From contig OX291554.1 in NCBI GenBank assembly GCA_946406115.1, positions 12,907,092 to 12,971,091 of the forward strand: a DNA stretch of 64,000 nucleotides, in the 5' to 3' direction. The notes below the pieces were generated by a model. The model saw only the letters and a list, made by a program, of their open reading frames with translations, did not search any database and was not told where the DNA came from. Position numbers and translations under genes: made by a program. Below, piece by piece: positions 48,660-59,564 of the stretch (the first letter of the stretch is position 1; the number at the start of each line of letters is the position of its first letter). Source of the stretch: Apoda limacodes. Its lineage: Eukaryota > Arthropoda > Insecta > Lepidoptera > Limacodidae.

Positions 48660-48900
48660 GTATTAAGGGGTAAGGAGTAGAAGGAAATTACTAACGAGAG
48701 GCTATTTAGAAGCCTAAGGGTCAGCTCATACCGAGACATGACGCGACTTGAAGCGGCTTTAAGATGCGCCGCGCGACGCATCTTAAAGCCGCTTCACGTT
48801 GCGTCGCGTCTCAGCGTGAGTTGACCCTAAGGCTTCTAAATAGCCTCTCGTTAGTAATTTCCTTCTACTCCTTACCCCTTAATACTTTGAGACTTTAGAA
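48660..48900. repeat. Junction palindrome between the two units
   Basis: 48660-48714 and 48831-48885 are perfect 55-bp inverted arms around the MITE with its TAA repeats. In unit 2 the MITE is followed instead by 'ggccaaaggccaaaag', which continues the host repeat, so unit 2 shows the ancestral right flank. The switch to the inverted flank happens at a shared 'ggc' (48831-48833). The 15-bp filler at 48886-48900 completes a 9-base echo, 'ctttgagac' (48885-48893), of the sequence found just inside the restarted unit. Confidence 0.9.
48718..48827. mobile_element. 110-bp hairpin MITE with TAA duplications, unit 1
   Basis: The termini 'gggtcagctcataccgagac' and (reverse complement of the right) 'gggtcaactcacgctgagac' lead into a near-perfect stem that meets in the middle at 'gatgcgccgcgcgacgcatc'. 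TAA flanks both ends (48715-48717 and 48828-48830), the 3-bp target type of PIF/Harbinger elements. No coding. The superfamily rests on target length and the GGGT-type terminus only. Confidence 0.8.
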
Positions 48901-49070
48901 TTACTTGCTTTGAGACGGCATTGATTCAGTCATTGTTTTTTTCTGTTCAGTAAATTTAGTCATTAACATTAAACTGTGATACTGATTCTTTTAAATTAAT
49001 CCTTAGCTTTCACTTAAACTGGCTCAAAACAAAAAGATTTGATACATTTATCTAACGGCAACTACACAAA

Positions 49071-49360
49071 TAGGTCGGCAGTAGCCCAGGGGTTTCGATT
49101 TCACCTTAGGTCCTAAGTGGCAGAGGTTCGAGCCCGGCGTGTAACAATGAGTCTTTTTCTTAATTATTCACACCACTGGCTTTTCGTTGAAGTAAAACAT
49201 CGTAGGGAAACCTGCATACGTCAATAAAAACGTGTTTCAAGTCCACAATCCGCACTGGACTCGAGTGTGGACGGCCTACATCAGGGTTATTTAGGCCATA
49301 GTACGGTTAAGGTGCCCCAGCACTAGGGACGTATGAGGCCGTAAAGTTCGCTTCTAACGC
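49071..49360 (+). mobile_element. tRNA-derived SINE (family B), in unit 2
   Basis: This is the duplicated counterpart of 45356-45645, with the same B box 'ggttcgagcccgg' and body. It came with the segmental duplication, so it is not an independent insertion. Confidence 0.85.
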
Positions 49361-52300
49361 CATAAACTTCATCCCATTCCTATGTAAAGTTTAATCAAGT
49401 TAGATTTCTTACCTTTCTGTGATACAATTTTATGCAATTACAAGTTCAGGCTATACCTTAACTTGTAATTGCATAAAATGCGAGTGAATCTACTAGTAAT
49501 CAGAACTTGTAGTCGACTGAAGTTTCTTTTTATTGAATCAAATTATTTTGTTTATAACGAAGTAGTTATAAATGCATTCTACATAAATTTACGACTTATA
49601 TATGTTACGACAAGATGCACTCCATTTTACCCAAAAAATAATCTATTGGCAAGGAAACTATCGATTTAAATAAAAAGTTATAGATACTTTGTCTACAGGA
49701 CATGATTTATCTATGTGTTTTTGTATCGAAATACAATTTTAACAATAATGCAGGCTTATTTATAAAATTAATACTGTTTTAATTTGAATTTAAGACGATA
49801 CAAACCTGTTCAAATAGTACATTGTGTATTGAAGGTGGTAAGGCGAAAAATTACTATCGAGAGGCTATTTAGAAGCCAAAGGCTGGAATGGCTCGTGTTT
49901 GCAATTTCTGTACCACATTTGCGAGTAAATAAATAATTAATATATAAATAAGGTGAAAAAATAAATAAACTTACCAAAACACGTGTAGAAAACAACGCTT
50001 TCGCGGTATCTAGAGAATTAATTAGGTTATGGCTGAAGTTAAAACTTGTAATGTGTAATTGGTGCATAGCTCATATCTTAAACCACAGATGGCGCTTTAA
50101 TACATAGTTGACAGAATAGACAAAGTGCACAAAGCGCACGGTGCGCAAAGGACAGGTTTAGGTATATGTCATTACCACCCGTAGGTTTCATGAATACCAG
50201 CTTTGCATTGAGGTAAGAAAAAATTACAAAGAAAAAACCCGTGGAAGCAATTAATGTCTTAGCACCTACACGTAATGACACTGTTAACGAGCAAGATACA
50301 ATATTTGAAATCTCATTTAATTTTCGTGTGCTTTTGTGGAAATAGAAGTAGAAAAACAGCAGAATTCTCATCCAAAACATGTTTAAAAACTTAACCCTTT
50401 CAATATTAAAGAATCTTCGCGAGGCAGCTTTCATCTCTAGAAGTTTTACTTTACAAAGAACCAACGTAGTTAACAAGGTTCTGCATTTCTTGATTTTTAA
50501 AGTAGAGCAGATTGCATGTATAGTAACCCTTGACACTTAATTAGTAATTTAAAATTAAAATTTCTCTGCAGTAACTGCAGAAATAGTTCGAGATTGGAAA
50601 ATAAAGAAAGCTGCCGTTAGGAATTCATTTACCTACGTTCACTTTTATATACCTACTTTGCTATTGAAAGTTTTAAATAGTATTTTTGCATTTAATGAAA
50701 TATTTTAATTTTTAACAATCCTTCTTTTGATATTATATTTCTATTCCTACTGAAACGTAAAAATATGTTTATGCTCTTTAAATAATTTTAAAAGGTTTAT
50801 TATTATATTATAGTCTGTATTCAATGATTAAAGTGGAATACGATACCTTTTTTTAAAATTTTATAAATACGACATGCAAATATATCTTAAATAAAATGAG
50901 ACGGATTCCAAAAATATTTTTTTAATAATTTTTTTTTCTAACCATGGAAAACAATTCCTTTAGTCGCATACATTTTAAATCAAAATAGTGTCATCCTTTT
51001 GTCCTAAAGTCAAATAAAGGCAATGTTGCCAGTCCCCCAAGAATCAAAATAAAAAAATAAGTTATCAATATAGTAATCATCATGTTATGTACATATTTTT
51101 TTTGTGAGGAAGCAATATAATCTGAATAAAATTGAAAACATGCGGTTTTCGATACTTTTTCTAATGAGTAATTTATACATTTTATCACTAGTCGAAACTA
51201 TTCCCGTAGGATCAGGATAAAACTGATTACTGTCTTTTTCTGTCCCTAAACCTATCTCGGTGCCACAAATATAGCCAATTGTTTGCACTGTTACGACGTG
51301 ACAAAAAGTACACCACACCAAAAACATAAAACGTGCATAGGAACTCTGGATTGGGACAAAAAGTATTTTTACCCGACTGCGGCAAAGCCCAAAAGAAGGG
51401 TTATGTTTTTGGCCTGTATGTATGTCCGACTCTATGTGCCCTCGTAACTACCAAACGGCTAAACCGATTAAAATAATTATACGTGGTTAGATTCGCCTTA
51501 ACCACTAGAGTATTATAGGCTGTATTAAAATTATTGTTAATCAAAATGGCGCATTTTTGGCGCCAAATTGCGTGGCATGAAACATCTTTTCTTTTCAAAA
51601 CCTATCGAGTGGTAAAAAATAACACTAAAAAGTTGTAAATAATATTTTTTATAAAAAATTAATGAAAAAAACCCGACTGTGGAAACATTAAGAACTAAAC
51701 CGAAATAAAAACATACTAAATATTTAACTATAAGCAGACTGGACTTATTTCACTCATTTTTACTTAGGGATAGTGTAGCTATGATATTTAAAAATTATTT
51801 TACATATAACTTTTATTAGTTAAAGTTTTTTTTAAATATTCAAAGCGCTATGGTTTAAAAATTATTAAATGTTACCTCTTTATAATATTATGAATATAGA
51901 ACATAAAATTATTAAATATATCTTAAGCCCAATCCCACAGTTAATTCCAGCTCTTATTTAACGTCCTATAAGCCGATTTGATTAGTCAAGTCGATGTTGA
52001 CCCTTCGGGCAAAGCTGATTGTTGAAACAGTGCCAACTGTCCTGCGCCAAGCCAAACTCTGCCTTTTCTCTACGTATACTGAATAAAACATTAAGTTTTA
52101 AAGCCATACGAAGGTTTACATAAAACATTTCGAAGCAGTTTTCAGTTACATACAGACAAAACTATGTGTATTTCAAAGTTTAAATAATTTTTGGATTATG
52201 TGTTTTGAGTTTCAGTTTTGATTAATGATGTTTGTTTTTGTTTTGTTATATTTATTAGCATGGCATTAGCTAGAATCATTTATCATTTAGATTGATTGTT

Positions 52301-52371
52301 ATTCGTGACAAATTGATCACGTATTCACTGATAACTAATAATAAAATTGCAACCGACCTATAATAGTACAT

Positions 52372-52745
52372 TGTGTATTAAGGGGTAAGGAGTAGAAGGA
52401 AATTACTAACGAGAGGCTATTTAGAAGCCTAAGGGTCAGCTCATACCGAGACATGACGCGACTTGAAGCGGCTTTAAGATGCGCCGCGCGACGCATCTTA
52501 AAGCCGCTTCACGTTGCGTCGCGTCTCAGCGTGAGTTGACCCTAAGGCCAAAGGCCAAAAGTTTAATGACTTGATTATGTAATTTTCGTAACGCCCAACA
52601 TGTTGTGTCCACACAATTTTTTTCGTCGCATTTGCGAATAAAAATATAAGGTAAATATAATAATAATATAAATAAACTTATCAAAACACAATTGAAATGG
52701 CAGGAACAGAAGTAGAGAAAACAACGCATCCGCCGTATATAGAAT
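52372..52745 (-). repeat. Donor-bearing repeat interrupted by a MITE
   Basis: From 'gtacattgtgtattaagggg' the family terminus runs to 'ttagaagcc'. The 110-bp MITE (52433-52542) with TAA duplications interrupts it, and the family continues 'ggccaaaggcc', 'tttgcgaataaaaatataag' and 'aaacttatcaaaacac'. In this copy the donor-like site reads 'gttttgataagttt', with the invariant GT changed to AT. Confidence 0.65.
52433..52542. mobile_element. 110-bp hairpin MITE with TAA duplications, unit 2
   Basis: Identical to 48718-48827. TAA lies at 52430-52432 and 52543-52545. Here the flanks on both sides belong to one host repeat, so this copy shows the original insertion site. Confidence 0.85.
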
Positions 52746-52799
52746 ATTTATGAATTAAAAAGTTTTGTTTCAAGTTAAAAGTTTGTAGGTAATTTCTTG

Positions 52800-53160
52800 C
52801 TTGTATTGTGCGCGTAGTTTGTGTTTAGAACTACGATACAGCTTTTATACATATACAATAGAATAGGCGCGTCACGCCTCACGTGGGTTATAGGAACGCG
52901 CGCTTTGCATAGAGCAACCCAAAAAGTGATTTTAGGTTTTTTCTTTTTTCAACAAGCAAAAACTACACGAAATTGCACGCGATTTTATTTTTTACGTTTC
53001 ATTTAAATAATCGTGATGGTATATTAATAAATGATAACTAGAAGTTCTACTGCGAGTTTTCTATGCTTTACAAAATCTGTCTGTTCATAACACCAACTAC
53101 CAGAAATTTATTCTAAATTGTGTAAGAGATTTACAAAGAGTATAAGCAAGGTAATATAAT
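52800..53160. other. No supported gene
   Basis: A short plus-strand frame (52821-53006) has no recognised domain. Nothing else seen. Confidence 0.45.
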
Positions 53161-53436
53161 TATGTATATTTATGAAAGTATGTTTGTTGATCTGTTACTT
53201 TCGTTTGCGAAGGTTCATTCAATTGAGCTGAAATTGAACAGTGATAGTTGAAGAGACAGATAAAGACATTGGCTAAACTACACTTTTTACCTCTAAAAAG
53301 CTTCCGCAGGAATTCCACGTGAGCGAACTACAGCTTTAGCTTGGCTGTAGCTAACTTTCTTACTTTCGCGTACAACGTTGCTGCAGAAATCATACGCGTA
53401 TAACCAAATTTGACGCGAGCGGATCAGCGGGAAATA
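53161..53436 (+). repeat. Old Helitron-like repeat, degenerate
   Basis: 'tatgaaagtatgtttgttga', 'cttccgcaggaattccac' and 'cgtataaccaaatttgac' keep the order of the family (start, middle, and the region before the 3' end), but the ends have decayed. Confidence 0.4.
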
Positions 53437-54164
53437 ATTCAATAATTCTAAAATAATGTATAGAGACTCAGAACTTTGACAATACTAAATTCTATACTAA
53501 AATAATTTTATAACGCATTAGACAACTGATCTCTATAGGTGTTCTTGATATAGCCGAAGTAAGGTGCTCAAACGATATCCACGCAGATGAAGTCGCAAGC
53601 AACAGCTAGTTTAGTAAAGTTCAGTAGTTCAATACGTTAAAAATTATTTCAGCAAATACTTTACACACATTACATATTCTAATACTAACCTAACCTAACA
53701 TTAATCAATCTTATTAATTAATTAATGTGAGGTTAGTGTTGCCAGTATCAAAGTATTCGGCTTATTAAAGAAAACAATTAAGGGACCCTATTGCGAACAG
53801 TCTCGAGGTATTTCTGGAATTCAAAAGAGAAATGTATGCAAGTACATTCTCGGGATTCAAGAGGTAAGCCAGACTTCCATACATTTTTGTCTCTAATTCC
53901 AGAGGCCGAATAGCTCGAGACTGCTCCCAATAAGGTCCTTGATCTGTATCTGCTAGAAAACTCGCTGTTTTGCAACTGGTTTACTTACCGTAAACACAAT
54001 TTAGGATTAAATTACTTATATTTACTGTTATAAACACACAGATAGGATACAAAACACCAAGGTGATTATTTATTAATAATAATTTAAAAATTAATAGTAG
54101 TAAAAAATACTTTTATTGTAAAATCACTTTCAAAAACCAATTTACGGTAGATATAGTAAACCTA

Positions 54165-54300
54165 ATTTTCGAGTTCAATGTTGACCCTACGTTGTGAGCT
54201 GATTGTTGAACTTATGCCAGCTGTTCTTGTGCCAAGAGCAGTGGGCCACAGTGGCTCTGTTACATATACAGCTACTGAATAATACATAACATTTAACGAC
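54165..54300 (+). repeat. Diverged copy of a segment in the duplicated unit
   Basis: 'gtgagctgattgttgaactt', 'atgccagctgttcttgtgcc' and 'gctactgaataatacataac' match 48272-48375 and 51987-52090 at reduced identity. A shorter relative ('gcgctgccaactgtcatgtg') lies at 62900-62940. It is a dispersed repeat older than the 3.7-kb duplication. Confidence 0.6.
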
Positions 54301-54384
54301 TTTACATGTTTGAATTTATAGTAGTATCTAGTGTAATTTGAACAACTATATTGTCTAATATTGACTTATTAGCTAAATTATTTT

Positions 54385-54680
54385 ATCATAACATTATAAA
54401 TGTGAAAGTTTGTATGTCTGGATGGATATTTGTTACTCAATTACGCTTCAACCACTGGACGGATCGGGATAAAACTTGGCATACATATAGGTTAGGTCCT
54501 GGAATAGCATATAGGCTGTATCCCTCAAAAATCAAAAGTTCCGACGGGAATAACTATAACAGAGTTAAACGAACTATATATACCGCTATAACTTGTTATA
54601 GCAAACTTCATTAGTGTAATTAAGGAGTTCCACGCCGATAACCCAATGAAGGGCGGGCGGAGCCGCTGGCAACGTCTAGT
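54385..54680 (+). mobile_element. Helitron-like repeat, well preserved
   Basis: It starts 'cataacattataaatgtgaa' and contains 'cttcaaccactggacggatc', 'ggttaggtcctggaatagc' and 'cgccgataacccaatgaagg'. It ends 'ggagccgctggcaacgtcta', then G. The final CTAG and the preceding GC-rich stem are the Helitron-like 3' features. The 87-codon frame inside is also open in the reversed 15300-15604 copy, with similar residues, so it is repeat sequence and not a gene. Confidence 0.65.
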
Positions 54681-54864
54681 AAGTAATGATTATGTACATA
54701 AAGTGTCTCTGTGCTAAGTACTGAATCATGCAGCTTTGTAAGTAATACATATAGATAGTGGATAATACTCCCACCCTATTTTTTCTAATTTCTATTATTT
54801 ACTAAACTCAAAAATAAGGAAACTATGATTTAGGCCAGGACTAGGTAAAATAACTGTGGTTTTT

Positions 54865-55289
54865 AGGGTTCCGTATCTCAAAAGAAACCTTATACTAACA
54901 CTTTGTTGTCCATCTGACTGTCTGGCTATCTGTCTAGACTCTTCTCTCAAGAACGCGTAGGGGTATCAAGTTAGAATTAATATTAAATACTAAAGTCTAA
55001 GGTTACTCACAGTTGTAAAAAATCAATGCAATAAAAATATATGCCCAAAATAATGTGGTTTTAGTCGCATATTGTGACACAAATAAATCAAAAACTAAGA
55101 GGTACTTCCCGATGACCTATCATTATAAAATTTGGCAAGAAATATAAGAAATATAGGGAAATCCAAAAATTGATAATTAAAGCATAAACCTGTTAGACTT
55201 GATATCACGATGAAAGAACTATCTACATAATGATAAGTTTATACGGAACCCTCCGTGCGCAAGCCAGACTCGCACTTGGCCGGTTTTTT
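54865..55289 (-). repeat. 'agggttccgta ... cacttggccgg' repeat, reversed copy
   Basis: It begins 'agggttccgtatctcaaaag', passes a 'ctgactgtctggctatctgt' run and ends 'cggaaccctccgtgcgc' and 'gactcgcacttggccggttt'. It is the reverse of the copies at 5141 and 29747. Confidence 0.7.
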
Positions 55290-56975
55290 TTACCGGATGC
55301 CGTAGTTTATTTGCAAAACCAGCTCTGAAATATATAATTTTTTTTTTTTCATTTTACTTTGAACCTCTCATATGACGCTACTCACATTTTCCCTAAATAG
55401 GGTTAACACTTTTCGTATCTTGTTTGAATTTGTGGGTTCTTACACAATATTGAGTACGAAGAGTCGTCATTCAATTTGGTTTAAATACGCCAGCCAGTTT
55501 ACTTGGGACGATTTAGCGGTTGAATTATGGGTATCGTAAAATATGCGCGGTAGTGCGGTTTCAGCGGAAAAAGCTCCCTGCAATTTCCTAGGGACTACAG
55601 TATAGAGTACTCAAAGAAAAGAATTAGATTTTAAAAGGGTTGGCAACTTGCGAGTGATGGGCTATCACATTGCAAGATGGTATTGCAAGCGTCAATCATG
55701 CAAATATCGGCGGTCTCTAAGATTGATTGCCACCTTAATGGCATTTAAATAAAAACATTTTATTATTTGTGCTATAAGGTTTTGATATAATAGATCAAAT
55801 CAAAAATATATAATTTTATTTCTGTACAGTGGTCTTAAAAGTCAAAATTTAAAAATCAGTAAACCTTGCCACTGCTATCAGTATATATTTGAACATAAAA
55901 TCAGTCCAAAAATATATTTAATTAAATATTTTTCAGTTGTAAACGGAATGACATGTTTCATCGCTTTAGAGAAAGCACGATAGTTATGGGTAAATTGACT
56001 AACAAAATTAATATGGAAAAAAAAATTACGCGAGTTGTTACTTTTTTACTTTTTACTTTTTTACTAATTTGTTACTCTCTTCGGTGTTCCGAAGAGGGTA
56101 ACAAATTACACAAATTTAAAACTCTCCAAATATTTAATTTCTAACCTTGACGAAAAATCTGAAAGAAAATTAAAATCAACACAGTTTTCTGGTACATACT
56201 TGTGTATTTTTTTCTATAACAAGGTTTTAATTGACCCGTCATATACCTGGTCCTAGTTTTCCCAAGAGTGGTTAAGTCTTGGTATTTTATTTCCTTGCAA
56301 ATCGTACACTTCCCAAGAAAAGTGCTGTGTGGAAAAATTATTTTAAATACTCAACTAATTACGTGTCAAGACTTCCCATAAATATTTCTAGTAAAATAAT
56401 ACTTTTTTAAATTACATGTTGATGAATTTGTACATAAAAAGACAAGTCAAATTACTGTTTTGTAGATTACAAATCTAGTATTAAAAAAAAGTAATAAACA
56501 TAAAAAAGTAATACCTTGCCGGTAGGCCAAAAAGCTAAATTCAGCATTACAATTACATTACGAGGAGATGTATTTGTTTCATACTTCATCAGGAATTCAC
56601 ACTTAGGTCCTAAAACTTTTTGTTCTTTGTATGGAATTCAGTGTTAGGTTAAGTCTTATAATTTTCTGTTTTTTGTATAAAATTTTAAATTAATGACGTT
56701 GAAATTATAACGAAAAAATAAATCATATTTTACAGTAACATGATTTGATTTTTCCCTAATTATCTTAGTCACTAGAAAACATATATTTGTTATGTAGTTA
56801 AATATAGGAGGTTTAAAGGCTGAGTTCCCGAAGAGAATGATTATACTGAGTACTGACTTTCATGACAACCGAATGTACATTTCCTTAGGTAGATATATTT
56901 CATACACTTACATTTAATCTTGAAAAAGTTTGGAACAATTGTTAGTTTAATTTTTTATAGCACTAAATCCGACCT
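55290..56975. other. AT-rich, no supported gene
   Basis: Apart from a 63-codon frame at 55953-56144 with no recognised domain, this is AT-rich spacer. No repeat boundaries found. Confidence 0.45.
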
Positions 56976-57453
56976 TCTACTAACATTATAATTGTGAAAG
57001 TTTGTATGTTTTTCCTTAACACTACCTAGGTATACCTTTACGTCGCATATAAGCAATGCGGTGACCGGATCTACATCCCTGTGACAAGGAAAGCTGGAAG
57101 TATGAAAAAAGACCTAGAATATTTTTAATTTCAATTGTGAGTTCCTTATTATCACCGCCATAATATTACCTTATTGCCTAATAAGGCTAAGCATTCTTTA
57201 TGGCAGGCCATTTCTCCCAGTCCTCCGCATCGAGTCGCCACTGGTCATCGGAATGGAGGACGTCCCCCGCTTCACACTTCGCCTTCCTACGTTATTAGAA
57301 AGAAACGGGTTTACCACGATTTGATTTATCATAATAAAAATATGTAACTGCAAAAGTTTAAAAAGTTATTTACTTTTTTCCCGTTAAAAAAAGGTTTCCG
57401 TATTATGGTTCCATGGCAATGGCTGAATTCTATATAAGCGCAGGTAAAAGCTA
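56976..57453 (+). mobile_element. Helitron-like repeat with unrelated centre
   Basis: It opens 'ctactaacattataattgtg' and closes 'agcgcaggtaaaagctagta'. The centre (about 57180-57295) is GC-richer ('tcccagtcctccgcatcg', 'cactggtcatcggaatgg') and is not part of the usual family, so another fragment has been captured or inserted. Confidence 0.45.
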
Positions 57454-58006
57454 GTACAATTATAAAAAAAACACTAAGAATACAAAAAGACTATTTTAAA
57501 TCAAATAAGATTGAAATTTAGACATTGCACCTATTTTTCTAGGCCCGGAAAGGAAAATTCTTGTTCATATCCAACATTCGTAAAAATTGTGTATGTCAAT
57601 ACCCGACATTGATATAATATTGATTTCTATAAGTCTGTCTGTAAGGGAGGCCACAAACTTACCGATTCTGTTCTGTGCTACTAGTACAGAATAGAGTTCG
57701 GATTCATCGCACCGCACACACTTGGCACCGGGCTTTCTTGATTACCGTTCAGTCGTAACCAAAGATAATGTAATGACTACTTGTAATTTAGCGCCTGCGG
57801 AAAGACGTAGACAGGCAAACGTAAACTACTGAGTTATAAATTGTGTATCAAAACCAAGCAAAATAAGGGTCTCTGTCGTTTCCGCCATTTGTTGCAACTC
57901 TGTAACGATCACTTGCAAGATGTTTCAAGTGCATAGTTGTTCGAGCTCGGAGCCAAAACCGCCGGCGCGCCGGGTTATATGTGACGATATACGGAGCTAA
58001 TACGTA

Positions 58007-58967
58007 GGGGAGAACAGGGTAATGGGAGCCTGCTATAGGAAAGTTTTGATAAAAACCACGTTTGTCAAAATTCTTGTATTTTTTAATATTCAACTCTTAC
58101 CTACATTATTGAAGTATACTTTAATCACAGTTATAATCAACGACAGACACGTATTAAGGTACAATTACAGTTTTACAAAAAAAGTCAGTCGCTCCTATTA
58201 CCCGACAAATGTGGCTAATGAGAGCCCATTTAAGGCTCATAAGGGAAATAGGAGCCATTATAATTACTCTTGAACCAAAAAATTAACAAAACGTACTTGA
58301 AATGAGATCTTATTTATTGTAATTATCAATACAATAAAACTCATTGTAACACAAATTAAAAAAAAAAAATTGTTAAACAAAACGGAGAAATAAATTTGAA
58401 ATTATTAATGGAAAACTAAAGATCCAGACCAAAATGCCTCCTCTTTTGAGAGCAGATACCGCATTTTCTAATGAATCCACCGTTGAAGAAGCTTTCTTGG
58501 TTGTCCGATTTCTTTTACGTGGCATCTATAACCAAAAATAAGGTAGGTTACGGCTGTAAAATGACTAAACAAAGCTAAGCTAAGTCTAGGCTACCATTAG
58601 CCGCTGACCACCATCTTGAAAAGTAATAATATAAATATTTATTTCTATTTTAAATCATAATTCAATTAATGGGACTCATTAGTATATGAATCTAGGGATA
58701 TAATAAGCATAAATACAATAAAATAAAAATATAATTTCTTTCTTACCTTGATGCTGGAAGTCACAATTTTTTGTAAGCGTGGAGCGAAAAACACACAATC
58801 GTCCCTCGGGACTAAACGAATGGCACTAACAGTTCGAGCGCGTCAGGTGAAGTTTGCCGACAGTTAACTGAAGCAACCGAGTGCTTACGATCGCGTGAAT
58901 GTGCATGCGCTTCGTTCAATCAACATAGCTCCCATTGCCCGATGGCTCTCATTACCATGCGTTCCCC
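58007..58967 (-). mobile_element. pogo-like non-autonomous element, TA-flanked
   Basis: Left end 'ggggagaacagggtaatggg' and right end (reverse complement) 'ggggaacgcatggtaatgag' match at 19 of 24 positions including the following 'agcc'. TA flanks both sides (58005-58006 and 58968-58969). The motif 'aat(g/a)ggagcc' or close forms recur inside, at about 58216 and 58250, as subterminal repeats. TA targets, TIRs and the coding remnant suggest the pogo/Tigger branch of Tc1/mariner. The element is 961 bp and lacks the DDE domain. Confidence 0.7.
58373..58525 (-). pseudogene. Truncated pogo-like transposase start (50 codons)
   Basis: The frame begins 'MPRKRNRTTKKASSTVDSLE', followed by 'NAVSALKRGG', typical of the start of pogo/Tigger transposases where a basic MPRKR stretch precedes the psq-type helix-turn-helix. 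After about residue 31 it leaves the family and stops at codon 51. Upstream, 'ttttggttatag' directly before the ATG is a 3' splice site. A matching 5' splice site 'aaggtaaga' lies at about 58741-58748, which implies a spliced 5' leader with an intron of about 220 bp. The family call is moderately sure. Confidence 0.5.
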
Positions 58968-59103
58968 TAAGCTACGTTCTTGCCGATTCAGGTTGGTAGG
59001 TATGTGTCGAGTAGTACGTTTTGTATTGTAGCCTCCCGATTTAAATATTTTATGTTCTGTTCTACTAGAACAGAATAGAATCGGTAGATCTGTGGCCAGC
59101 CTT

Positions 59104-59564
59104 TGTCTCTTATGTATACATGTATTATCTATATTTTACTATTAAAAAGTTTTTTTGTAACAACACTTATTTTCTATATATAACTATATTATATCTTAAC
59201 AAAATGCATGTAACTTTTCAATTGTACCTGTATGAATTACTATGAAATAATTGATAACACTATGATCTATGATCCATGGCTCTATGTACGGTCGCGGTCA
59301 GAAAATGTTTACCATTTTTGAAATTAGATTCTATATCACATTTTTTTCACTAAGTCTAAAATGCTATGTCAAGTTACTTATTACCTTTCAAAAGCTATTA
59401 TGCAAAATGACGCATCGAGAAAAACAAACTAGAATTATTGATTACTCTTTGATAATGGAACTAATATCTTTATTTGTTGAAATGACATTTATCAAAAAAT
59501 ATTGTTTGAACGTCGTTTTGACAAGAGTAAAATTTTACAAAAGATTTTTTCATAACGAAATAAA
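59104..59564. other. 5' flank of a Tc1-like element, possible left terminus at 59289
   Basis: 'cggtcgcggtcagaaaatgt', preceded by TA at 59287-59288, resembles Tc1-type terminal repeats. I could not find its inverted partner downstream of the transposase, so the left limit is unproven. A short open frame at 59269-59577 overlaps the transposase start and looks like chance. Confidence 0.35.

Larger units (their letters stand above)
45186..48900 (+). repeat. 3.7-kb tandem duplication, unit 1
   Basis: This unit and the one starting at 48901 are offset by exactly 3715 bp. Pairing holds for 45186-48833 against 48901-52548 (3648 bp), and all open frames in one unit recur unchanged in the other. I noticed one difference, T at 46008 versus G at 49723. 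The unit holds a SINE, a 20-bp hairpin, a donor-bearing repeat, AT-rich sequence and a MITE, and no recognised gene. The last 67 bp (48834-48900) are unique to this unit and form the junction. It may be a recent segmental duplication or an assembly artefact. Confidence 0.95.
48901..52548 (+). repeat. 3.7-kb tandem duplication, unit 2
   Basis: This unit is collinear with 45186-48833. Its contents are a SINE at 49071-49360, a hairpin at 49427-49479, the donor-bearing repeat at 49816-50065 (reversed), minus-strand frames at 50078-50536 and 50991-51598 of unknown meaning, the 'acccgactgcgg' repeat at 51370-51680 and the MITE at 52433-52542. Right of the MITE the host repeat continues uninterrupted, which marks this as the ancestral right edge. 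Confidence 0.95.
57643..59103. mobile_element. TIR-flanked DNA element containing a nested pogo-like element
   Basis: The ends are imperfect inverted repeats of about 48 bp: left 'aagggaggccacaaacttac', 'cgattctgttctgtg'; right (reverse complement) 'aaggctggccacagatctac', 'cgattctattctgtt'. Removing the nested element leaves about 500 bp with no coding capacity, a MITE-like size. No clear target duplication is visible, so the superfamily is open. Confidence 0.6.

Noticed and set aside
48660..48885. Single large piggyBac-like foldback element with TTAA ends
   Set aside because: TTAA does occur at both ends of the palindrome, but unit 2 shows that only the inner 110 bp are a MITE (TAA flanks) and that the outer arms are an inverted copy of the left flank.
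54351..54614. 87-codon frame as a gene
   Set aside because: It lies within a Helitron-like repeat, and a similar frame appears in the reversed copy at 15373-15567.
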